Assembly (NCBI GenBank): GCA_010909725.1
Contig: JAACMV010000007.1
Coordinates: forward strand, 1,550,001-1,614,000
Direction: 5' to 3'
Origin: Picochlorum sp. 'celeri'
Taxonomy: Eukaryota; Chlorophyta; Trebouxiophyceae
Length of the DNA stretch: 64,000 nucleotides
Within the stretch, counting starts at the first letter, position 1; every line of letters begins with the position of its first letter. Position numbers and translations under genes: made by a program. Shown one piece after another: positions 56,625-64,000 of this stretch. The notes under the pieces were generated by a model that was given only the letters and a program-made list of their open reading frames with translations, searched no databases and had not been told where the DNA came from.

Positions 56625-58132
56625 TCAAATGCTTCTCCAAACTGCCCAATCCTGTCCGCTGCAATACAATTCCCACCCAGACTCTGGGAGGAGGTTGCCC
56701 ATGTCTGGCCGGGGCCCCAATTTGACCATAACTTTTCCATCAATCCTGGCAACATACATGTCCTTCTCGGCAGCCAAAATCTCCAGTTCCGAAGTGGCCT
56801 TTATTCCAGATGATTTTCGAAGCATTGCCAGCCTGCAGAGTGACTTTCCCATCTCAGGGCTCTCCATCAAATGCTCCCAAAAAATACAGGGAATTCCTGG
56901 GTGCGTTAAAATGTACGCATATCCCTGCATTACATGCTCGGATGGGAACGGCCAATGTTGCTGACTGGACCCGGTATCGTGGTTGTCAATAAATGTCACG
57001 GCCCTTTCACCCCACCATCCAAGCAAGCCAGGAGCCTTGCCCTCAGAGTCCATCATTCTGTCATATTCACAATTCTTGACTGCCTCCTGAAGCAGAGCCT
57101 TTGTCGCAAAATCAAACGCAGCTGCATACTCGGCCTCATCGAGCCAATCACATACCCTCTGCCTCATGGCATTTTGATTGTATTCCAGGTATCCGTCAGT
57201 CCAGGCAGCATCTGACCAGTACTCTGCCACTGCAAACTCCCCATTCTGCAATGTGGAAGACACATACAACTTTGCACTCTCACCATCGTATCCTTTCACA
57301 AAGTCAAGCCTCCATCCTTCGAAGCCGACATGAGATCGCAGCCACCTCAGCCAGTCTATGATACCCTCCTGAACCTTTGGATTTGAATGGTCCAGATCAG
57401 GGCTCGGACCATAGTCATCCCCAGTGTCCCTGCTGCCCTTCCCATTGAAGTCTGGATCGTTGCATGTTATTGCCCATGGACCCCAGTCAATACGCGCTCC
57501 AGGGTGAGGAATACGTCCCTGAACGTATTCCAAACCCCGTTCTCATCCTGGGCATCTGCACACCGGTGATTGATCACAACATCTGCAATGGGCGCCATGC
57601 CCTGATCAAGTAGAGCCCTGTTCAACGATACCAGCGAATCGAAATTCCCATATCGAGAAGATAAATCATAGTATTGAGTGGGTAAATACCCTTCTTTGGA
57701 CACAGAAGCTGAGGGTGGTGGCAACCACACATGAGTACACTGCACAGACTTTATGATGGACAGTTCCTTCTCCACCATGCTGTACCAATGCCCATCGTGA
57801 TTGCAGCTGTCCCATCCAAATGCCTGCACCATGATCACATCTTCCCAAGGGATCACGTCAGGTCGGGGCACGTTCCCAATTGAAGGGTATGTGCTGTCCT
57901 CTTGGCTCCCAGATTCTTCCCCTCCACTCCGCAGAGCACCCTCTGTCTCCTGTGCTCTCGCCATCATCAGATGCCCCTTGTAGTTAAAAACCCTTACAAT
58001 TCCATTATATTTTTTCCACACAGATCCCCTCCGGAAGAGATCAGGAACCCGTACGGCACCACGAAAGGGAGAACCCTTCACCGGAGTCACCCTAGTACCA
58101 ATTGCATTTGACATCTCGATTGCCATCTGCAT
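56625..58132 (-). CDS. AMY: Alpha-amylase (GH13, plant type) with an apparent frameshift
   Basis: The enzyme hydrolyses internal alpha-1,4 bonds of starch. Two overlapping frames (57467-58132 and 56625-57533) together cover the full protein, about 502 residues. The first frame has a transit-like N terminus, VIMVQAFGWDS, THVWLPPPSASVSKEGY and ADVVINHRCADAQDENGVWNTFRD. The second continues HPGARIDWGPWAI, the nucleophile block GWRLDFVKGYDG, the acid Glu in FAVAEYWSD, FIDNHDTGSSQQHWPF, GYAYILTHPGIPCIF and a C-terminal beta domain. The switch falls near 57507-57515, between NTFRD and HPGA, and no GT-AG intron of any length gives the right frame. One missing base would restore the family alignment exactly. 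It could be a sequencing error, a recent mutation or a -1 ribosomal slip. All catalytic blocks are intact. Confidence 0.83.
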
Positions 58133-58606
58133 TGCGTATATTTATTATTATTGTTTTCGATTGAACTCAGTGACAGTGCTCTCCTAACACAAATGACCTT
58201 GCTGGGGTGCATCGATCGATGCCTCGATTCGAGGGCAGCGAATATTCCTTGGATCTGGATGTTCAAAGCTCATATCCCTTTCGCTCGTACAGTCCGTCCA
58301 AAAGAATTATAAATAGACAGTCAAAGGTGGGCATACGTATGCTGTATCGACTCTGAAAGATACTGTTGCTGCTATTTTGAACAACAACCGAGTCACAGGT
58401 CGTCAACGACTCGCAAAGCCCTACCCTCTTGATGCATTCGTGCCATGAGATATTGCTTTTAGAATTGCGTTTTTGATACTCAGGAAGGTGACGAGAGTCG
58501 AGGTACAGCGTGGTGAAGATTCTCAAGCAACAACGACCGTACAAACCCTCGCGAGAGTCTTCCAGGTTCTAGATCTCACTGCGAGCTTAGTCTTTTGCGA
58601 TTAAAG
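58133..58606. other. Divergent promoter between alpha-amylase and MAF1
   Basis: No gene is supported in this 474-bp gap, one of the longest in the window. A tAGATCTCac element, like the AGATCTC cores seen in other promoters, lies close to 58570. Confidence 0.45.
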
Positions 58607-59314
58607 ATGAAGTTTCTAGATATCGCAACCCTGTCGAGGCTCAATAGCTTTTTGGACCACGTAGATGTAGGAGAAGTCTACGTCCGAGGGGAAATTGAAG
58701 CCTTCTCTTGCAAACTGGCGGGGCTCGATAAGAAACTTAGCAAAAGTTTAGAAGAAGATGTGATGGAAAGTAGTTCACCGGAGCAGCTGGGGAAGTCTCC
58801 AGTGGGTCCGTTGTCGGAGTCGGGGTCGCGGAAGACCTTGGTCTACCTGATTTTGACCCTGAATCACATGTATCCCGATTATGACTTCACCCTGCTGCGG
58901 GCCCATCATTTCAGCAAAGAGGTTGGCATGTCAGCTGTCGAGGAGACTGTGGATGCGCACCTCGTCGAGGCTGGGAAGGTTTGGGAGAACACTCCAGGGT
59001 TTGGGGAGGAGCCCTTTTTAGACACGCTGTGGACAGCCATCGACGAGGTGATCAATTTAAAAGAATGTGATGTATATAGCTACAAAAGTGACCTGGAAAC
59101 CGATCCTTTTGGAGAAAAGGGAAGCGTTTGGTCTTTCAACTATTTCTTTTACAACAAAAAAGAGAAGAGGATTCTCTACTTTTCATGCCGTGGGCTGTCA
59201 AAAACTGCAGTGGAGTTGTCTGAGACAACGGATTATAAATATAATACGGATGATGAAGACGATGAAGATGCAGATGGCGTAGCCACATCCATGGCAAATC
59301 AGATGGATTTGTAG
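58607..59314 (+). CDS. MAF1: MAF1, repressor of RNA polymerase III
   Basis: MAF1 represses RNA polymerase III when nutrients are low, under TOR control. The ATG at 58607 gives 235 residues. The family blocks are FLDIATLSRLNSFLDHVDVGEVYVRGEIEAFSCKLAG at the start, then KTLVYLILTLNHMYPDYDFTLLRAHHF, and a C-terminal domain with WSFNYFFYNKKEKRILYFSCRG. An acidic tail (DDEDDEDAD) follows. The Ser-rich linker between the A and B/C boxes, which bears phosphorylation sites in other species, is short here (VMESSSPEQLGKSP). The gene is intronless. Confidence 0.96.
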   Translation: MKFLDIATLSRLNSFLDHVDVGEVYVRGEIEAFSCKLAGLDKKLSKSLEEDVMESSSPEQLGKSPVGPLSESGSRKTLVYLILTLNHMYPDYDFTLLRAHHFSKEVGMSAVEETVDAHLVEAGKVWENTPGFGEEPFLDTLWTAIDEVINLKECDVYSYKSDLETDPFGEKGSVWSFNYFFYNKKEKRILYFSCRGLSKTAVELSETTDYKYNTDDEDDEDADGVATSMANQMDL

Positions 59315-59374
59315 TGAGACTTGCTTCCATTTTGATACAATTACTGTGATTATTGGATTAATTATTGGATCGTT

Positions 59375-60418
59375 CTAATTAGTAGTAGTAGGCCGAGGCT
59401 CGTCTGGGGCAAGTGGCTGTCCCGAAAGTATGGATGTGCACTTGTCTTTCAACATGGCATTGGTGCCAAGAACTCTTCGACTCATGATATCCAGTGGGCC
59501 ACCTGCTGGGTCACAGGCCACTCCACCAGCCTCTTCCAGTATCTTCGCACCTGCTGCCATATCCCATGGACCACCCAAACCTATCTCGAAATATGCATCC
59601 GCTCTACCGCACGCCACACTGCAGAGATTCAATGCGCACGACCCACAAGACCTGAGACCTCTTGTTTCAGCTGCCATTGCCCGTATCCTGGAAAAGGCAG
59701 CGTCTAAGAAGGCTTCGTCCCTTCTCGTCCCCAACTCTGTGATGAATATAGATGACTGCATATCCGATGCATCCGAGCATGAGATTTTTGTGTTATTCAA
59801 GTAGGCTCCCTGGCCGTCTACTGCATGGAAGAGCTCATCTAGGACAGGGTTATACACCACACCGACCACCACCTTGGAGTTGACCGCAAGGGCAATGCTG
59901 ACACAGCAAAATGGAAAGCCGTGCACAAAATTCGTTGTTCCATCCACAGGATCCACAAGCCATGTTGGGGCATTTGTCAGCTCTGGAACATGACCTAGTG
60001 CAGCAGTTTCCTCCTCGCCAATAAAGCAATGTTCGGGGAATTCCCGCTTCAAAATATCCCCAATGAGCTTTTCACACTCTCTGTCGGTCTCGGTCACGAG
60101 GTCAATCGCCCCTTTGTGATGCACAGTTCTGCTTTCACTCCAAGCCTTTCTGATACAGGCTCCAGCCTCAGCAGCAGCCCTGATGGCGACGATCAGGCAG
60201 TAGTTATTGTCCACGCGGTAACTCATTTCATTCAATCCGTAACAGGATACTTTTATACCGTTTCTAAGGTGCCTATCGTGAGCACGCTCTTGAATTGCCG
60301 TGCCTGGAACTCTGACAGCACTTGACAGCGAATTAAACCTCCCCTGTGGCGTCCAACGTCGCACGCAAAGCTGTTGCATGTATTCAATATGCCGATTTTG
60401 AGTACTGAAGGCGCACAT
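59375..60418 (-). CDS. Inositol-monophosphatase-family phosphatase, plastid-targeted
   Basis: The 347-residue protein has about 70 N-terminal residues rich in Arg, Ser and Gln, suiting a transit peptide. The IMPase core follows: DLVTETDRECEKLI, the metal site FIGEEETA, the signature WLVDPVDGTTNFVHGFPF and the second metal block GPWDMAAGAKILEEAGG. The family includes inositol monophosphatase (VTC4 type) and other small sugar-phosphate phosphatases such as L-galactose-1-phosphate phosphatase; the sequence FVHGFPFCCVSIALAV is of the VTC4/IMPase type. The start ATG is 60416-60418. Confidence 0.88.
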   Translation of the reverse strand: MCAFSTQNRHIEYMQQLCVRRWTPQGRFNSLSSAVRVPGTAIQERAHDRHLRNGIKVSCYGLNEMSYRVDNNYCLIVAIRAAAEAGACIRKAWSESRTVHHKGAIDLVTETDRECEKLIGDILKREFPEHCFIGEEETAALGHVPELTNAPTWLVDPVDGTTNFVHGFPFCCVSIALAVNSKVVVGVVYNPVLDELFHAVDGQGAYLNNTKISCSDASDMQSSIFITELGTRRDEAFLDAAFSRIRAMAAETRGLRSCGSCALNLCSVACGRADAYFEIGLGGPWDMAAGAKILEEAGGVACDPAGGPLDIMSRRVLGTNAMLKDKCTSILSGQPLAPDEPRPTTTN

Positions 60419-60775
60419 TGTCCTTCACCACCGCTTGCTGATCCACAACCAGGATACTCGAACATTCGGCCCATCCGACCACTCCTTTGATGGGCGATCA
60501 ATCATTGCCCAATCAAGGCCATCCATCTCAACCAAAAGACCAAAAGAGCCAAAGACTCCGACATGGACACGTGTTGCCTTGCTGTATTGGTCAATAAAAA
60601 ATCCTATCGATACAACGATTGTACCATCGTAGTACTATACCACACAATACACGGCGTGCAGTGCACAGAAAGACATACTTTGTCGTTTGACGCTTCTCGG
60701 TTGTGGTCATGATGCAGGCCTCCTTGCAGCATCAGAATAGGGGTATGTTATAGTTGATGTATAGGGTGACATTCA
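60419..60775. other. Divergent promoter between IMPase-like and plastid membrane protein genes
   Basis: No gene or RNA was recognised in these 357 bp. Only short low-complexity repeats (ACCAAAAG units near 60535) are seen. Confidence 0.45.
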
Positions 60776-61315
60776 ATGCGTTCAATCGACCGTCGACAGC
60801 CCTTGCCTGCGATCTCTCACGTGCCCCTGACGTGCCACTCACGCGAGCTCCCACCTGCAGGCTCTTTTGCTTCGAAAACGCATATTGCTTCAAATAGAAT
60901 TCTTTCATGTCGATCACTTCGTGGATACAGAGGGGGAAGGAGGAACCTTGTCGTCAGGTGGGTTTTCTCTTTGTACCTGGGGTTGATTGTCGTTTCACCC
61001 GCTCAGGCTTTTTTCTTTGATACTTGATCATGCAGAGCTGATAGAGAAAGTGGAAGCTTCTGGTCCGGGGTTGCAATCGGGGGTGTGGTCTTCGGAGTCC
61101 TTGGTTTTGTTTTTGCTCCTCAGATTTCAGAGGCACTCTTAGGTGAAGACCAGAGGCTGAGGCTTCCTCGATTCCTGGATGAAGAGGACGACGACCCCGA
61201 GGTGACGAAGCAAAATTTAGCGGAGAAGATTGCTCAGCTGAATTCTGCGATCGATGATGTCAGTTCACAGTTGAAGACCAGAGAGAGCATTGATGAAGAG
61301 GAAGTCACTGCATAA
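60776..61315 (+). CDS. Plastid inner-membrane protein, conserved in plants, function unknown
   Basis: Exons 60776-60957 and 61036-61315 (78-nt phase-2 intron AG|GTGGGT...CATGCAG|A) give 153 residues. The first 60 are an Arg/Ser-rich plastid transit peptide ending NLVVRADRES. The mature part is a glycine-rich transmembrane helix (FWSGVAIGGVVFGVLGFVFAPQIS), an acidic loop and a closing block AEKIAQLNSAIDDVSSQLK. Plants have a chloroplast envelope protein with the same order, including FGxLGxxxAPQIS and LAEKIAQLNSAIDDVS. Its function is not established. If the intron is ignored, exon 1 ends in a misleading lumen-like signal (SPAQAFFF). Confidence 0.82.
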
Positions 61316-61533
61316 TAATGACTCTCTCAAAAGCCTAGTGATAGTACAATGCTCCATGAAATTATGATGAATGCTTCGCAGACAGCGCGCTGTGGGACGC
61401 ACTTTCAATGAAAATCCATCATGTTCAACATGGAAAGTTTCCATGACACCTTGTAACAACTCTGCCCCGCATCTGCTGCGCATATCAATTGACATATACA
61501 CTTGTCGAGGAAATATAACATTAGGAGAGATCG

Positions 61534-62386
61534 ATGAGACTGATTACTTTCTTTGTATTGGCTGTCTGCGCTTTTGCGCCGATTAGGTACGTCGTCGTGG
61601 ATCACGGCAGTTGTAGACGAACTGATGTGATGGCGTAGTGCCAGCGATATGATTCTATTAGAGGCCATCGGATCGATGAGTTTACGCTTTGGTTCATGCG
61701 TATTGCAGAGCAGAGGAAGCAGCCGAAGCTGTGGCCGATCAGCCCGAGAGGGCTTTCATTATGGCGAGAAGGGACCTCAGTGATCTGAAAGTTAAAGAAG
61801 GTGCCCCTTTGACAATTACTGTTGAAGTTTACAACGCTGGGAACAGGTACGTGTCGGTCGAGTCTGCGGTGGCAGTTGACTGCAGTTGCAGTGCAGTGGA
61901 CGAATCTCACACTCGGTATGTCTCTGCAGGGAAGCCTCTGACGTCTCGGTTTCCGATTCTGAATGGGCAGAGCAGTTATTCAGGACTGAAGGGGAGATAT
62001 CTGGTTCCTTTGACTCTATTCCTGCTGGAGCGACCAAGAGCTTCTCATACATCATCACTCCCAAAGTTCCTTTGAACAACTTTGAACATCCGGAGCTCAG
62101 CATTTCATACACGGATGGCGACAAAAAGATTGAATCCAAAGGTCCAAAGGAGTACCTCAAGGTCCATAGCAAGGAGGACATGATGAAGACCAATTTCCTC
62201 GAGGTGGGAGCCTATGTAACTCTCGGTATGCTGAGGAGTGAGGAACAGTGGATCAGGGCCGTCGTTATATTCGCAGGGAGCTTATTTGTGTACATTTTCC
62301 TCAATGTTGTGAGAAATGTTCGTGCAATGTTGGCAAACAAGAAGAGGAAGAGTGCACTCAAAGAATTCGGTTTCAAAGAGGAATAA
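61534..62386 (+). CDS. SSR2: Translocon-associated protein subunit beta (TRAP-beta)
   Basis: TRAP-beta is a type I ER membrane protein of the TRAP complex at the Sec61 channel. Three exons (61534-61586, 61709-61846, 61930-62386; introns 122 and 83 nt) give 215 residues. A signal peptide (MRLITFFVLAVCAFAPI) is followed by ARRDLSDLKVKEGAPLTITVEVYNAGN, the TRAP-beta beta-sandwich start, then FDSIPAGATKSFSYIITPK. A transmembrane helix (WIRAVVIFAGSLFVYIFLNVV) and a basic cytosolic tail (NKKRKSALKEFGFKEE) close the protein. Distinction from TRAP-alpha rests on length and the lack of a long acidic N terminus. TGTAA is at 62393-62397. Confidence 0.8.
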
Positions 62387-62392
62387 TCATCA

Positions 62393-62397
62393 TGTAA
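62393..62397 (+). terminator. TGTAA polyadenylation signal of TRAP-beta
   Basis: TGTAA is 6 nt after the TRAP-beta stop and 2 nt from the opposite-strand stop at 62399, so transcript ends must overlap. Confidence 0.4.
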
Positions 62398-62398
62398 A

Positions 62399-63635
62399 TT
62401 ACTTCTTACAACGTTGTCCTGTAGCAGCTGAATATGCTTCCTGAATCTCTGATGGAAGGGGAACATCCTGAGCCAACGTGGCAAGCATTCGACCCACAAA
62501 ATCTGGGTTGGTCTCTGCATCCATAACAACTGGCTCTAGGATGATTCTGGGTGGGAAGGCTTGTCGTATGAGTGCATCTTTCACACAGTTGATCAACATG
62601 TCTTCCTGCTGCGTTCTCGTGTACAAATGGAGCAGAGTACTCTGAAGGAGTCGTCCACTTGTGCATGGCCTCACCAATGATAGTATGTCCCTGGAAGGTT
62701 TGATATCACGCTCTAATGCACAAAGTCCCAAAGCTGTCGCCAGCAGAACTTCGGGAATGCTTTCTAAAGCTTCTATATCTCGCACCATAGTCAGCGCTTT
62801 CTGACCGAAAACGTGGCTTGCAGGCGAATTGGGACAAAAATCTGCATCCTGGATGTACCCCACACGGCCATCCCTCTCACTACAGTAGATGCCATTAAAC
62901 CATATCCAAGAGAGAAAATTTCTAGCCCTCCGTTGCTCATCCCCAAATAAGTACAACCGAATCATCGTGAAAGCATCATGGGCTGAAGGTTCCACCCCAT
63001 ACGTCTGCATCAGCCCAAGGCTCTCCATCACTCCAGGCTTGTTCCTTGCTGCAACTTGGTTCTCTAACAGGCATGATAGCGTATCCTTCCTTGAAGAGAA
63101 ATCTATGTCGTCGTGCGAATCCAGATGCTGTCGAAGCAGCGTCTCAGACTTGCTAGGACCTCCCCCACGCTCACAGGCTTGATACAAGGCAACTACCGTC
63201 CTCGGCGCCAGCTCGACCCCTCGCCGCCTAAGAGCTGGAACCACCCCCTCGATTGCATCAACAAGCGCTGCCTCGTTCCCTTCCTGCGCCACCGAATGCA
63301 GAACCTTGTTGCAAACACTCGGTGGTGGAAGCTTAAGGTATTTGTATTCGCTCTGCGCAATCACGGGCGTCTGATCCAGAGATTTCTTCAGCATTTCCAG
63401 GGCACCCTGAACCTTTCCATTCATAATGAAATACCGCATTCTATTGTCACGCCCTGCACAACATTCGGTGGCTCTTTAGAATTCAGTTGAGCCATCCCAA
63501 CCCCGGGACCATCCTGATCCACGTACGAGTCTTTGACAGGGTTGAATACACCCTATTCACTAAATTATAACCATCCATTGCATGGCAAGAGTATATCTTA
63601 AAGGCCCTCAACGCTGTCGTCAAACGTTGGGACAT
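62399..63635 (-). CDS. PPR-like helical-repeat protein, organelle-targeted
   Basis: Exons 63527-63635 and 62399-63453 (73-nt phase-1 intron C|GTACGT...TGTGCAG|GG) give 387 residues. The exon 1 product is a presequence-like MSQRLTTALRAFKIYSCHA. The junction restores TRRDNRMRYFIMNGKVQGALEMLKKSL, a typical first PPR helix pair. Later helical pairs include PPSVCNKVLHSVAQEGNEAAL and GVMESLGLMQTYGVEPSAHDAFTMIRLYLF. Repeats are degenerate, so an RNA-binding role in plastid or mitochondrion is an inference. The stop is 12 nt from the TRAP-beta stop. TGTAA of the other gene overlaps the intervening bases. Confidence 0.62.
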
Positions 63636-63726
63636 CGTGACTGCTGTGAATTCTCTTTTACAAGACACGCGATACCATCCAACCCAGGTGATATCGTCAT
63701 TATTTCAAATCCTTACAACTCAAAAG

Positions 63727-64000
63727 TTAAGAGAGCTGCCCACAGTTGTCAATCACAATCTGTGTCGATGTTCTTCCGCTGTCGCTTCCATACGACTCGA
63801 TTGCCTTGACCACCTCCATGCCCTTGGTAACGGATCCGAACACAACGTGCTTTCCATCCAACCATGCAGTCGTCGTGGTGCACAAAAAGAACTGAGATCC
63901 ATTCGTGTTTGGGCCGGCATTGGCCATGGAGAGGATTCCTGGTCCAGTGTGCTTCAAAACAAAGTTCTCGTCCTCAAACTTGCTCCCGTAGATGGACTCC
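63727..64000 (-). CDS. Cyclophilin-type peptidyl-prolyl isomerase (C-terminal part)
   Basis: Only the C-terminal about 90 residues are in the window; the start lies beyond 64000. The sequence [20 protein letters not shown], then [20 protein letters not shown], then [19 protein letters not shown] contains the cyclophilin A active-site residues (the Gln-Phe-Phe and Trp-Leu-Asp-Gly-Lys-His blocks). It ends [11 protein letters not shown], as cytosolic cyclophilin A does, with no retention signal. High similarity to CypA/CYP18-like proteins is evident. Confidence 0.94.
   Translation of the reverse strand, partial: ESIYGSKFEDENFVLKHTGPGILSMANAGPNTNGSQFFLCTTTTAWLDGKHVVFGSVTKGMEVVKAIESYGSDSGRTSTQIVIDNCGQLS

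Noticed and set aside
57467..57533. A short intron to explain the alpha-amylase frame change
   Set aside because: All GT-AG pairs in the interval give the wrong frame or delete conserved residues (for example Val-Trp-Asn).

Overview
This window is nuclear DNA from a compact-genome green alga. Green ancestry rests on three things. PsaH, a photosystem I subunit confined to the green lineage, lies at the left edge. There are plastid-type sedoheptulose-1,7-bisphosphatase, starch branching enzyme, TIC21 and a CYP38-type lumenal cyclophilin. The pentamer TGTAA, the green-algal polyadenylation signal, follows many stop codons. GC content looks intermediate and genes follow one another at about 1.4 kb each, in the style of prasinophyte picoalgae; the species cannot be fixed from the sequence. 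About 45 protein genes were found. No rRNA, tRNA or CRISPR was seen. One short transposable element (a Tourist-like MITE) is present.

Gene structure is uniform. Most genes carry zero to two introns, usually of 60-100 nt, starting GTACGT, GTRCGT or similar and placed near the 5' end. Longer first introns occur in psaH (197 nt), SBPase (291 nt), BRR2 (163 nt) and a RhoGAP gene (136 nt). All splice models here were made by eye from splice sites, reading frame and protein family fit.

Layout. 1-4.5 kb: PsaH, a DHHC palmitoyltransferase and a lipid kinase (minus). 4.9-12.6 kb: aminopeptidase N, a LacZ-type beta-galactosidase and a VASt lipid-transfer protein (plus). 12.6-20.3 kb: LSM6, a small membrane protein and the giant spliceosomal helicase BRR2. 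20.5-23 kb: two secreted proteins from one divergent promoter, then TIC21. 23-29 kb: ADA2, SBPase, a DnaJ-type zinc finger protein, a macro-domain-like protein and a tetraspan protein. 29-35.7 kb: a 1278-residue coiled-coil protein, PI synthase and a SET methyltransferase. 36-45 kb: HPPD, NAA50, GPN1, starch branching enzyme and FAM91. 45-53.6 kb: RhoGAP, NIPSNAP, an FBXO9-like protein, a TrhO-like rhodanese, COP9 subunit 8, a plastid Cys-rich protein, PLPBP, TruA and a TMEM42-like protein. 53.7-64 kb: a glycine-rich protein, a small membrane protein, CYP38, the MITE, a frameshifted alpha-amylase, MAF1, an inositol-phosphatase-like enzyme, a plastid membrane protein, TRAP-beta, a PPR-like protein and a partial cyclophilin.

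Most genes are housekeeping. Plastid photosynthesis and carbon metabolism (psaH, SBPase, branching enzyme, alpha-amylase, CYP38, TIC21) lie among RNA-processing (BRR2, LSM6), transcription (ADA2, MAF1, GPN1), ER/secretory (TRAP-beta, FAM91, PI synthase) and protein-turnover genes (CSN8, FBXO9). The most unusual points are: extreme packing with stop codons a few bases apart or overlapping; two same-strand overlapping gene sets; the MITE filling what would otherwise be another tiny convergent gap; an apparent one-base deletion in alpha-amylase; and loss of the Walker A lysine in the second helicase cassette of BRR2.
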